Assembly: GCA_009869945.1 (NCBI GenBank)
Contig: WIXG01000102.1
Coordinates: forward strand, 62,001-126,000
Source: Mesaphorura yosii
Taxonomy: Eukaryota > Arthropoda > Collembola > Poduromorpha > Tullbergiidae
Reading direction: 5' to 3'
DNA length: 64,000 nt
Shown: positions 45,001-52,400 of the stretch, piece after piece
Layout of the letters: each line of letters opens with the position of its first letter
Numbering within the stretch: position 1 is the first letter of the stretch
Translations under genes and position numbers: made by a program
The notes under the pieces: generated by a model
Seen by the model: the letters and a program-made list of their open reading frames with translations, nothing else
Database searches by the model: none
Told to the model about the DNA's origin: nothing

Positions 45001-46199
45001 CTCCCGTTAAAACACATGTGAATGTTCTCGGTGAACTTGGCTTCAATCTCGCGCAGCGAGTACACGCAGAGTGCGGACTCGGGCGCCGGTTCGTTGGTGA
45101 TTCCACGACTGGATGCGAAGGCGCCCACCAGAACCAGCTCTCCCACTCCGATGCCGAGGTTCTTCGCCAGCTCTTCTCGTGCTGGGATGATTTTGGCGTC
45201 CTGCATCAGCGTGTAGTTGAGTGACGAGGCCGCGCTTGAACCCGGCGACCGACACTCGAGAGTGACTTCGGTGTATGAGTCGTAGTTGGAGTCTGTGATG
45301 CACGTGCGAGCAATTCGTGTGATGTAGCCTTGTTCCTCGAACCCGTGCAGGTAAGATTGTTTTTGCACAATAACAAAATAGGCATAGTCTGACGCATTAA
45401 ACCCGTACAAATACTTTACAAGAAAATGATCACGATACTTCACGTCGATTCTTAACATGGATTGTTTCGCAAAAGAAAACTCTGCGTAGTCAAAGTTGTA
45501 CAGATTCCGACTGCTTATGGCTGGAACGTCATGGCGGTAGTCGCCGTTGTTTGTGAAGGTCGTGCCCACGTACATGACATTCGCGACTGACCAGGCGGAG
45601 TACTTGGCTGGACCGATGAACGCAAATGTGGATGAGTTGTCGTCATTTGCGGCCACTGGATGCGGTTGAAATTCGGATGGCAGTGTGATGTTTGTCAGAT
45701 TGTATTTGTGACAAGCTCCTTGGTTCACTGAACCGCAAGTGATGAGCGTCCTCGATCCCGAGTCAACCAGCAGCACTTTGTTCACGTTGTTTGTCAATGG
45801 CGGTGATGAAATCAGTTGCTGCTCGGCGTTGCTGCCCTGCTGCCCATTCGCGTTCCCGCTCGAGGGCGGGTCGCTTGGATTCGTTTCAGTCCCAATGCAG
45901 CCTGAAGCGTGACAGTTTGGATTGTCCAGCTTGGGTCCAGTTGACAAGGCCGCCTCAAGCCTTAGATTTCCGTCTAGTTCATAGAGGCGGTTTACTGCAC
46001 CAACGTAGACATGATTTGTAACTGGATCGAACGCTAAATGCTTGAGTACAAAGGTATCGTTCACTGTCGTGAACGTGGCTACTATTGCAGAAGCTGGTCC
46101 AAGCTCGTCTTCTGATCCTTCGCCGACACCTGGCTGACAATTGCAGCTCAGGAGTGTCAGGATCAGAAACAAGGATGTTGACCACACGCACAGGTTCAT
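2774..46199 (-). CDS. PlexA: Plexin A-like semaphorin receptor, 5' nine coding exons (3' end outside window)
   Basis: Plexins are single-pass cell-surface receptors for semaphorins that steer axons and cell migration; the cytoplasmic part is a Rap/Ras-family GAP. Nine exons join as 46199-44934, 42024-41848, 30173-30045, 26147-26047, 20207-20075, 11151-10762, 3462-3331, 3246-3142 and 3034-2774. They give about 898 residues: signal peptide (1 to about 21), sema (about 35-520), PSI 1 (about 533-580), IPT-like segment, PSI 2 (about 681-713), IPT-like segment, PSI 3 (about 845-891). This order is specific to plexins. All introns are GT-AG and every junction keeps frame (phase 0 except phase 2 between exons 4 and 5). 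Class A is inferred from sema stretches such as [22 protein letters not shown] and VGLKISGV, which I recall as PlexA-like; no search was run. Exons for later IPT domains, the membrane helix and the GAP domain are missing because the gene runs off the left edge. About eleven N-glycosylation sequons fit an ectodomain. Plexin identity is near certain; the A versus B subclass is less so. Confidence 0.93.
3035..3141 (-). other. PlexA intron 8 (107 bp)
   Basis: GTAAGT...TTATTACAG, a minimal-size intron between the IPT-like exon and the PSI 3 exon. Phase 0. Confidence 0.9.
3142..3246 (-). CDS. PlexA: PlexA exon 8: IPT-like strands before PSI 3
   Basis: The exon is 105 nt (35 residues, 777-811), phase 0 at both ends. 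The acceptor is TTTGCTTCGCAG before 3246 and the donor is ACAATC|GTAAGT at 3142/3141. It encodes [20 protein letters not shown] then [15 protein letters not shown]. 'F-C---I-----(R)VPA--(D/N)---I-C' is the usual plexin pattern with the paired cysteines of this Ig-like fold. Exons 7, 8 and 9 are separated by only 84 and 107 bp, in contrast to the rest of the gene. Confidence 0.92.
3247..3330 (-). other. PlexA intron 7 (84 bp)
   Basis: GTGAGC...TTCGCAG, the shortest intron seen here. It uses a GTGAGC donor rather than the GTAAGY at most other sites. Phase 0. Confidence 0.9.
3331..3462 (-). CDS. PlexA: PlexA exon 7: linker between PSI 2 and the next IPT-like strands
   Basis: The exon is 132 nt (44 residues, 733-776), phase 0 at both ends. 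The acceptor is TTGTTTCTGTAG before 3462 and the donor is CGACAG|GTGAGC at 3331/3330. It encodes [16 protein letters not shown] followed by [20 protein letters not shown]. 'CP-F' followed by '-LP--V---I-(L/V)---NLP' is the plexin signature that opens the domain before PSI 3. It was recovered by spliced translation. Confidence 0.92.
3463..10761 (-). other. PlexA intron 6 (7.3 kb)
   Basis: No coding exon is supported on either strand. It contains an imperfect inverted repeat at 4691-4773, described separately. Several open frames of 60-126 codons exist, but none shows family motifs, conserved cysteine patterns or plausible splice partners. The AT-leaning composition is similar to the other introns. 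Confidence 0.75.
4691..4773. repeat. Imperfect inverted repeat (hairpin-forming), intron 6
   Basis: The left arm (about 4691-4727: GCGGAAAAGC, then ACCAAGCGAAGCGAAGG) pairs with the right arm (about 4742-4773: CCACTTTGCTTTGG, then CTTTTCGCTTTGC). About 26 of 32 positions match, with single-base bulges, around a loop of about 14 nt. Size and shape resemble a small-RNA precursor, but a purine-rich stretch facing a pyrimidine-rich stretch can also make such a pattern by chance. No function is assigned. Confidence 0.5.
10762..11151 (-). CDS. PlexA: PlexA exon 6: IPT-like segment and PSI domain 2
   Basis: The exon is 390 nt (130 residues, 603-732), phase 0 at both ends. The acceptor is TCCCCGTAG before 11151 and the donor is CACCAG|GTAACG at 10762/10761. 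The first half ([20 protein letters not shown]) matches the Ig-like strands between PSI 1 and PSI 2 of plexins. The second half is PSI 2: [20 protein letters not shown], then [15 protein letters not shown] (residues about 680-713). Sequons occur at about 680 (NCS) and 714 (NST). The donor GTAACG is slightly weaker than the GTAAGY seen at most other exons of this gene, but the join to exon 7 (MMHQ|NPAQMA) keeps frame and family similarity. Confidence 0.94.
11152..20074 (-). other. PlexA intron 5 (8.9 kb)
   Basis: No coding exon is supported. Small structured elements include a 9-bp inverted repeat (ATAGTATGA / TCATACTAT at 13446-13473), a doubled CAGGTAC near 14303-14316, and a tRNA B-box-like segment near 16.3 kb on the minus strand. 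The remaining open frames look random. Confidence 0.75.
16270..16400 (-). repeat. Possible worn tRNA-derived SINE fragment, intron 5
   Basis: On the minus strand GAGTTCGATTCG (16387-16376) fits the RNA polymerase III B-box pattern GRTTCGANTC of tRNA genes. It is followed by a GC-richer body containing GAGGCAGGAGCAGAAGG and a small GGGT...ACCC inverted repeat. No A-box, acceptor stem or second copy was recognised, so this is a weak call; the boundaries are guesses. Confidence 0.25.
20075..20207 (-). CDS. PlexA: PlexA exon 5: second half of PSI 1 and start of linker
   Basis: The exon is 133 nt (last base of codon 558, then residues 559-602). The acceptor is GCATTTTCAG before 20207 and the donor is GGATAT|GTAAGT at 20075/20074. 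It encodes [20 protein letters not shown], then [20 protein letters not shown] and QVGY. 'C----(A)C-----(S)RWL-FG-G--C--FE-V-P' is the standard plexin continuation after PSI 1. It joins exon 6 as QVGY|VMLVIR in phase 0. Confidence 0.93.
22666..22698. repeat. Near-perfect 33-bp palindrome, intron 4
   Basis: GATGCAGTTGCAA (22669-22681), a single G (22682), then TTGCAACTGCATC (22683-22695) form a perfect 13-bp inverted repeat with a one-base centre. Allowing one mismatch, the arms extend to 16 bp (22666-22698). Each arm contains the E-box core CAGTTG/CAACTG. It could be a dyad protein-binding site or a cruciform-prone sequence; neither can be shown from sequence alone. Confidence 0.85.
23091..23153. 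repeat. Imperfect hairpin with perfect 12-bp core, intron 4
   Basis: AGTGCAGTGCGT (23103-23114) and ACGCACTGCACT (23124-23135) pair perfectly around a 9-nt loop. Further pairing of AATGC (23098-23102) with GCATT (23143-23147) and ATCTG (23091-23095) with CAGAT (23149-23153) gives about 22 base pairs in 63 nt, with a 7-nt bulge on the 3' arm. Part of the arm is a GCAGT tandem repeat also seen at 23031-23047. The size fits a short pre-miRNA-like stem, but the large bulge counts against it. Confidence 0.6.
26047..26147 (-). CDS. PlexA: PlexA exon 4: first half of PSI domain 1
   Basis: The exon is 101 nt (residues 525-557 plus two bases of codon 558). The acceptor is GTTTACAG before 26147 and the donor is AAGAG|GTAAGC at 26047/26046. 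It encodes [18 protein letters not shown] then [15 protein letters not shown], the C-x5-C-x2-C-x7-C-x2-C core of a plexin/semaphorin/integrin cysteine knot, including the invariant DPYCGW. The phase-2 end is completed by the A that opens exon 5 (AG|A, Arg), the only non-zero phase among the introns seen. The exon was too short for simple ORF detection in its own frame and was found by spliced reading. Confidence 0.94.
26148..30044 (-). other. PlexA intron 3 (3.9 kb)
   Basis: No coding exon is supported. The longest open frame (minus, 27977-28453) begins at GTG, not ATG, and matches nothing recognisable. Short hexamer repeats (GTGAGC GTGAAC GTGAAC near 26404-26421) and a CACA-rich run near 26619-26635 are the only repeats noticed. 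Confidence 0.75.
30045..30173 (-). CDS. PlexA: PlexA exon 3: end of sema domain
   Basis: The exon is 129 nt (43 residues, 482-524), phase 0 at both ends. The acceptor is CTCGTTTCAG before 30173 and the donor is AACAAG|GTAAGC at 30045/30044. It encodes [19 protein letters not shown] followed by [20 protein letters not shown]. The 'I-PD--(L)D-----LYV-(S/T)-(N)' pattern is the closing sema strand found just before PSI 1 in plexins. The exon is far from its neighbours: 11.7 kb of intron on the 5' side and 3.9 kb on the 3' side. Confidence 0.93.
35300..35410 (+). repeat. Possible tRNA-derived SINE fragment, intron 2
   Basis: GTGCGAATCCC (35304-35314) resembles a tRNA B-box (GTTCGAATCCC, one mismatch). 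It is followed by a GC-richer body: AGCCGGGCCCAGTCGACTGA, GTGCAGCGTAATGAGCCTGG, then GGTTGGGGCGAAGCTCCTCA. B-box plus body without an open frame is the usual look of an old SINE. The A-box half is missing or unrecognisable, and no second full copy was seen in this window. Confidence 0.35.
38112..38250 (+). repeat. Degenerate ~16-nt tandem repeat (GCRATAAT core), intron 2
   Basis: Seven copies of a G-N-R-ATAA core begin at 38112, 38134, 38150, 38182, 38198, 38214 and 38235, spaced 22, 16, 32, 16, 16 and 21 nt. Clear 16-mers are GCAATAATGTTGTCCG, GCAATAATCTGGCACT, GCGATAATTTGACTCG and GCGATAAGCTGTCGTA. The 32-nt gap fits one decayed copy. The unit reads roughly GCRATAATnTGnCnnG. It could be an internal subrepeat of a nonautonomous DNA transposon or a minisatellite; the family was not recognised. 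Confidence 0.7.
39420..39505 (-). repeat. Possible tRNA-derived SINE fragment, intron 2
   Basis: On the minus strand GTTCGAATCCC (39486-39476) is an exact tRNA B-box. It is preceded by TAGCGTCTTCGGAT and followed by AGGCAGGCAGACAAACC and CGTCGAGTCAG. The downstream order (CCCAG, a GC-rich stretch, GTCGA-TNA) loosely resembles the plus-strand segment at 35304, so the two may be distant copies of one family. No A-box or acceptor stem was found, so it is not a functional tRNA. Confidence 0.35.
41848..42024 (-). CDS. PlexA: PlexA exon 2: late sema blades
   Basis: The exon is 177 nt (59 residues, 423-481), phase 0 at both ends. The acceptor is TTTTTGTTTCAG before 42024 and the donor is AAAAAG|GTAAGC at 41848/41847. 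It begins [18 protein letters not shown] and ends with the sema motif [14 protein letters not shown] (residues 468-481). VAF-G-(T/S)-G--K is the hallmark of the last sema blades in plexins and semaphorins. It joins exon 1 as [15 protein letters not shown] and exon 3 as LMKK|ILLSS without gap or overlap. Confidence 0.94.
42025..44933 (-). other. PlexA intron 1 between coding exons 1 and 2 (2.9 kb)
   Basis: No coding exon is supported. Short low-complexity runs occur (GGTC repeated at about 43651-43663; a CTAT-rich stretch at about 43760-43791). The remaining open frames are short and unremarkable. Confidence 0.75.
44934..46199 (-). CDS. PlexA: PlexA exon 1: signal peptide and most of the sema domain
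   Basis: This exon encodes residues 1-422, counting from the ATG at 46199. [20 protein letters not shown] is a typical signal peptide (hydrophobic core, then C-N-C-Q), which is why I chose this start; A lies at -3. The sema propeller follows: [14 protein letters not shown] (64-77), NPNCHASGC (93-101), NNVNK (137-141), [14 protein letters not shown] (153-166), [10 protein letters not shown] (224-233), [13 protein letters not shown] (263-275) and [14 protein letters not shown] (377-390). Cysteines at 96, 101, 155, 163, 300, 316, 378, 396 and 418 fit sema disulfides. Sequons lie at about 47, 167, 170, 188, 268, 328 and 398. The donor is CCAGGG|GTAAGT at 44934/44933, phase 0. Residues 102-136 are a Ser/Gln/Asn/Pro-rich insertion. 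An in-frame ATG at 46331 would add 44 residues before the hydrophobic segment. The same frame also runs open to a TTG at 46373, which is unlikely to be used. Confidence 0.95.
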
Positions 46200-46258
46200 C
46201 GTCTGACGCCAAGGCGTTTGGTGTCGACGAATTCTTGGATGGTGTTGCGAATCACCAT
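46196..46258 (-). other. uORF 2 overlapping the preferred plexin start (20 codons)
   Basis: An out-of-frame ATG at 46258 opens a 20-codon frame whose TGA (46198-46196) overlaps the preferred plexin ATG (46199-46197), again as ATGA. If the upstream in-frame ATG at 46331 is the real start, this is only an internal out-of-frame ORF. No peptide function is suggested. Confidence 0.35.
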
Positions 46259-46418
46259 ATCTGATGCAAGATGGTGATATCAATCTGCGTCCACCCTGAA
46301 GGAGGACGTTGTCGTTCGCGGACCGCGTCATGTTTGCAACATTATCGGTTTGACTTGGAGGTAGAAGTTCCAATTCGAAAGCTTGAACCGTGTGTTTGTT
46401 TCTTTTCAGTCAGTCAAC
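46200..46418 (-). other. 5' leader part of exon 1, with predicted 3' splice site
   Basis: Read on the minus strand, TTTTTTGCCATTTGCAG immediately precedes 46418 and looks like a 3' splice site, so at least one noncoding exon probably lies farther right. The leader holds an upstream ATG at 46342 (four codons), an ATG in the main frame at 46331 with AAC before it, and another out-of-frame ATG at 46258. If the 46331 ATG is used, 46200-46331 is coding and adds 44 polar, Arg-rich residues before the signal sequence. No transcript data are available, so the true transcription start and exon boundary are inferred. Confidence 0.55.
46328..46342 (-). other. uORF 1 in plexin leader (4 codons)
   Basis: The reading is ATG TTG CAA ACA TGA. 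Its TGA overlaps the next ATG (46331-46329), which lies in the plexin frame, forming ATGA. Short uORFs like this commonly lower or time translation of receptor mRNAs; a role here is inference only. Confidence 0.4.
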
Positions 46419-49400
46419 CTGCAAATGGCAAAAAATGTGAAGGTTAGTCTTGTGATCGGGAGCTGTCTGGCATCCAAAATTAATTCAATAAAGAAGCGCA
46501 CTCTTTGAGTAATACGACCCGGCATTTACATATGCTTAGGTGAGTCTGCTTCGCAGTACAGCTGAATTGTTGCCAACTCCAATTCAAATGGATTAGACTG
46601 GAAGTTAATGACTCGCATACGTGTGCGCTTACTGCAATAATGCGTGCATGCATGCATAGAGCATGGCATATGCACACAATGAAGCTTTTTGACAGAAGCA
46701 CTAAAATTCAACCAATGAATACTAATCTCAGTCTATTCCGTAATTCCGGTCTGCTTTCATTACGCTGGCACAGCACTCCATTCACGACTTTCTCTTTCTT
46801 CCCTCTCAATTCAGCTCAATAATTCAGTTGCCTCGATCCGCAGCACGCTCTAATTTCCATTCACGTTGCGTGCTCCGTAATTATATACGAACATGGTGCA
46901 ACGAATGTAGTGAAAGATGCTCCGAGCGCTGACAAAGAATTCTCGCCTGCAACAGTAAAAGTCCTATTCGCTTCTTCTTGATTTCAGTCTGCATGTGGCA
47001 TTTGACGCTACAGTGTGTGTAATAAATGATGGGGCCGAGGTGATCATGGCAGAGGAGCGACTTTTGTAACAATATGACACATTTTCTGTCGCATCGTCCT
47101 GTCTTGGTAAATTGAGCTAAATTAGGACATACAAAGCCCAGACGTTGGCTGTGGCCGTGGACGCACACACTCACACAAAGTTCATTTAAAAATCTATGGA
47201 TGACTGGGCTTAGCAGTAATGCTCGGTTACATGAGACATGATTAGAAGAGAGATTAGTGAAGATAAAGTCCTGTCTCTCGCCTGCATTCACTTTGTACTT
47301 GCACTCGTACTCGCTCTGTTGCTGGTGAAATTCCCCTCAAATAAAATAAAATTCAAGAAGGGCTTCGCCTGTGCTGTGTCACAGTGCGCCGCGTCGCCGG
47401 TCGTCGTAGTCATCTTTCATTCAGAATTGTACACCGAGCGCAGTTATTCTGTACCCATTTTCCGGTCTATAATGAATACCCAGCGCCGTAAAAGTAAAAT
47501 ATCATTTTGTGCAAAAGAAATTCACGTACGTCCGCCACACACGCACGCATGCGAGTAAGAGTGTGTGAAAAGATTCAGTTTAGAGATCCACTGCCTTGCC
47601 GGCACCGCCACCGTCGCTCTCAAGTCCTCCAATTTACAACACATTAGCTTATTTAGTGCGTATCGCAGCGGTGCAGGAAGCCCGTGAACGTATAATGACG
47701 AGCGGACATACGCTTTCATTTTCAACGAGGACCACGGTGGCACTGCATTGGCACTGGAACTGGCTCCATTGTGTCCAATTTGTACAATACCCTCGACGAG
47801 ACTCGCACGGTTCCTCCTTCCAAACTCGTCCCCTTTCATCATACGCTTTTTTATGGACACAATTGGGCTGAACGAGCATTGATCATTGAACGTCGTGCCA
47901 GTAGCCGGCTTGCAGTTCCGTAATTATTGTCAATTCCTTAATGTGCAATGCACAATGCACACGATGAGATGCAAATGACTGGCTTACTCCTGGATTTGGT
48001 AGCGCAGTGCGCGATGCAAAACATATTTGTCATCAATATTTTTGTATTTCGAAACTGTCAACTCCAATCGGGCCGTGCTCGGGAGACAAAAGCGAAGTGC
48101 GAGCATGTGTAATTCAAACAGTTCCTAATTTATTACCATAATTACATTTTATTTAAATTCATATTAAAAAGAACCCTTCCCTTACAAGCACCTGCATTGA
48201 ATTCGGATTTCGGATAGTGTGAGAAGCTTATTGAGCGCCATTTCTGCGATATGAGAACCAAAAAAATTTAAGCCTTGGTTGGGTTGAGTTGCTCGTTCTG
48301 TTTCTAATCATTTACGCATTACCAATTTGAGCATGAAATTCGTAATCTTTGATTAATCTCTCTAATTCTCTCAATCTGCGTAACCCAAAACACTCCACAC
48401 TCGCTGCAACAACATGGCACTTACATAACATTAAATACTTGAGCATGCAGTCATGTCCACTCTTCTCTCGGAAAAGGTGCGACAAAGGATTTACGTTTCT
48501 CGGATCAGCAAGAACTACAACTGCGCATAGCATATGTTTTGCTCCATGTACCAGCAAAGGTAGGCCTGCACTGCGCTCCGCCACCAGAAACCTTGATCCA
48601 TCCATTCAAGTCAAGTAAAAGTCAAAACAAAGAATTAAGTTTGAAATAAATGGTGTGAGAAAAGGGAAAACGGCCGACTGAATGCAGAGCACCAGAAAAA
48701 CGGATCGGGATTATTGGGCTGTGCATGCGAGTTGATGAAACAGTGAATTTGGGTTAGAAAATTGAAAAAAGAACCACAGACGAGCAGCAAGAGAAGAGGA
48801 AAGGCAGTGGCTGTGTACTTAGCATTAACGATTTCCATCCCTTCACAGTGCCAGGGCTCGATGCCATTGCCTGGCTGCCGTTTTACAAGGAAAAGTCACT
48901 CAATCATAAACTTGAACGAATAAAATTATTTATTATTTACAAAATGCATCATTTTTCTATGAAATTGAAACGCAGACTCAGCCAACCAAAAAGTTCCAGA
49001 ACAAGAGTGCCGTGCAGAGGCAACTGCACAACAGAGCAGCAGGCACCCAGACATTAAAGAAGAAAGGAGAAGCCCAGGTGTTTAGCCAGGAATTTTTATA
49101 CTGCCATGAGCTGCCTGGTCCAGCTGAACCCTTTCCGCCTGCCTTTCTTTGTGCCTCGCTCAACTAATGGATTTAATTCATACGTGTCCACTCCAAGCCG
49201 TGGATTCAAGTTCACGGCACTCTACGGGTTGAGTGTATTTTCACCCCGTTCGAGTTTGCCCGTTTGTGGCTTTGTTCTTTATAGCTTGTTATTTAATAGC
49301 TGCAGGATTTAATGCCAATCGTGAATTCGTGAATCGTGAATCGCCTTTCGAGTTGTCAGGCCGTCCTGCTCAAGTTTCTCGTTTAGGTTTTGCGAGGGGC

Positions 49401-52400
49401 AAGAGATTTGATTGCCGCATCGTCGTCGGCGTCACAACGATAATGATGCGAAGCATAAAGACGGTCTTTGTTAAGTATTTAATAGTCTGGCAGTGCACTG
49501 AATGAATTGCTAGTCAGTCAGTCATTGAAATGGGAAGCCAAAACGCAGGCACGTCGCACGGAAAATCTTGACACAAGATCAGGCTCGTAGTCAGGAAGGA
49601 AAAACAGATGAGAACAGAAATAGACATTGCATTGCATTGTGAGACGCCGACACAGAAGAAAGAGCAGCAGCGGAGATGAGGAACAGACAAGGACCCAACA
49701 TGATGAAACCACCTAGTGTTGAGCATTTTATATTACTATCATTATTATTATTAAGGTTGGCACTCTTCTGCTGATGAATCTTCTCTGAGCCTCTTCGTGT
49801 GTAGCAGGTTAGTGCAGCGAGGAACTCTCGCTATTACTTTCCCGTACTTGATCTCTTGTAATGCTCCGTGAAGCATTTATCCGAGCCTTTCTTTTTATTC
49901 TTCCTCAGTTGTGCTGATGTGAATTGATGAATTAGGCCTCGCACTGCAGATTGGAATGGGAATGGAAAGACAAGACGAGATAATAACAATAATAACGCAG
50001 AGCATTGCAATGGTACTTCCATCAAGTTTTTCTCTCGCCTGCCTTCTTCCAATTTTACCTTCAAGGAACTTCTCAAGAAGTACCTGCCTTTAAAATAGCG
50101 TTACGTAAGTACCTCAGATGAACACGATAAGCTGGAACAACACGTATTAGTCAGACCAGGCGTACGTTGCCACGGTATTAACATTACACAAATTCTTTAC
50201 GAAAACGAAGAGCGATCAGTGTTACGACAGGAAAGGAGACGGACCTACAGAACAGCGAGAGCAAGAAGTCCATTAGGAAAGAAAGACCGAGATTCAAGCG
50301 GAACAATAACAACAACACCGTCTATAAAATTATTATTAATAAAAGAATGGGAAACGAAAGACGGCTACGTTAAAGCTGGGTTGTCTCGCGGGTGGCTGCA
50401 TTGCAATACATGAAAAGGGGTTTCCTTGCTTGCACGGTTTCTTGGTTAAGTACTCCAACTCGTGTTTACAGCACAAGGGCTCGGGCATGCAACGCGTGAA
50501 GCGAGAGCCCTTAAGGATATCGAGCCACACGAGAACAAAACAAAATTTCACACAATAAAATACAATTGAATGCCTTCCGGAGAACAATTAACGACTATCT
50601 AAAGAGGCATGGCGTACGCAGGGAAATCAAGGCTGTGGGCCTGCCACACAGTTCGGAAATTGGGTTAAGCACTCCGCTTGCAAGCAGTTTCGGTTAATAA
50701 TCTCCGTATTGATCCAGTCTCCGATGGAATTTGGTACAAGCCCGTGGAATGAAGAATGCAAAGCGTAACGGGATGGCAATGGCACGAAATTGGGTTCTGA
50801 AGTATTCTGAATGTCACGACATTCTTTCCTCGCTCCGGAGTACAATGTGTAATATTGCTATAAATTGGATGGCAATGGCAATTCGTGTGTCCGGAGTAGT
50901 AAATTTTGTCAGACAACATTACGGTCGAAGGTAATGCTCTGGAAAAGGACGAGAAATGAAGGGTGGAAATATTATCAAGCCCCTGGAGGCTCTTTGACTC
51001 TGCTGAGATGCAGAGTGCGGCTACAGTAACACAATGTTCGGGATGATGAGGAAAAGATTATTAAGATCATGATCATGATGAAGCAGAAAAGCAAAGAAGT
51101 GGAGAATATTTTCGTAAAATTGGAAGACGACGACAAAATAGGTGGCACACGGAAAAGTTCGTATTTTATGGCAAAATCTATTACAATTTTCCGCAGCTGA
51201 TAGTCCTGCCTCTTTATTACTGTACGTTGACTTGAGAAATGATCAGCATTTGTCATTTTCTTGTTCCGTATGCAAATTACGAGAGCCAGGCGAAACTGCT
51301 CCGATAAATATTCGTGTCGCTGCCTTATAAGTACCTGCGCAACTCAGAAACATAATCATAAATCGCAGGTACAATTTAAATTGGACAGTTAGTGTGCTGT
51401 GTGTTTGAATTCCATCCCGTTATCATTTCATTGATCTCTTTCGACTCATCTTGTACTTATCACCTGAAAAATTACTCTTCCACTCGCGTTTTTATTATTT
51501 CGCAATAAGGTGCGTAAGTCATCGTAAATCATTTAAATAGACTCATAAATTTTGCAAACTACAATCGTCGTAACGAGCTGCATAGCTAAAATCAGTCCAA
51601 ATCACACCTGTGTCGCTCTTCCAGTCTCGTATGCATTTGAAAACAATTATTGAAAACAGCAAACAGTCGTAAAATGTGGCCAACATGATCCAAACCAGTT
51701 CAATGTCCAAAACGAGCATTCAGCTACTGTCGAGGCATCAGAGCCAGAAGAGAACATGCAACGAAGCGAAATTTATGAGGTCAGAACGCAACATCCGAAA
51801 AAGAATTCATTTATGGAAATGAAGTGAAAAATAGGCAAAGTAAAGGTGGAGGAGGAATAAGGAAGTCCTTTCGCTGCGGCTTGGCCAAAGCAGGCCGACG
51901 TGATCTTGTTCTGAATTTACATTTCTCATCTGGAATCTCACTCACTGACATCCAACAGGCTGCTACAATCAGTGGCTGCCAGTTTATGGCCATGGCCATA
52001 AGCATGGCATGACTTGGATTCATTATTTATTCTTATGCAGAGTACAATTTGGATTTTGTTCCGAGAGAAACGAGAAAACTAGTTTTTTGGTAATTTATAC
52101 TTTTCAGACGCGTCGTACTACACGATACTAATTCTTAATCTAATTTAAAGGAAAATTAAATAGATTACCTCGCCGCAGCAGCAACTCTTTTCTGCTAAGA
52201 CTGCCGGACCGCTGCACTGGAAAGGAAGTAAATTGAATTTCTCAGGTCGGCCGGACAAGCAGTACGTGAACGAGTTGCGTCCCACGTATACTGCATCCTT
52301 CCACGATCATGATATGTAATGCTGCTCATTAATAATTACAATGCGTGTGCACAGCGGATCTGACACATTACACCGGCCGCGTACAATGTAACCCGGCATT

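Noticed and set aside
44844..46373. Single 509-codon open frame taken as a whole protein
   Set aside because: It starts at TTG and runs past the GTAAGT donor at 44933 into intron. Only 44934-46199 (or to 46331) is coding in the spliced model.
49731..49755. ATT/AAT microsatellite-like runs (also near 19196, 35897 and 54019)
   Set aside because: They have only three to five units each and are ordinary low-complexity DNA in this window.
50760..50930. Two ATGGCAATGGCA segments with nearby TCCGGAGTA copies
   Set aside because: The matches are short and not collinear over a longer unit; GGCAATGG-type strings recur throughout this genome.
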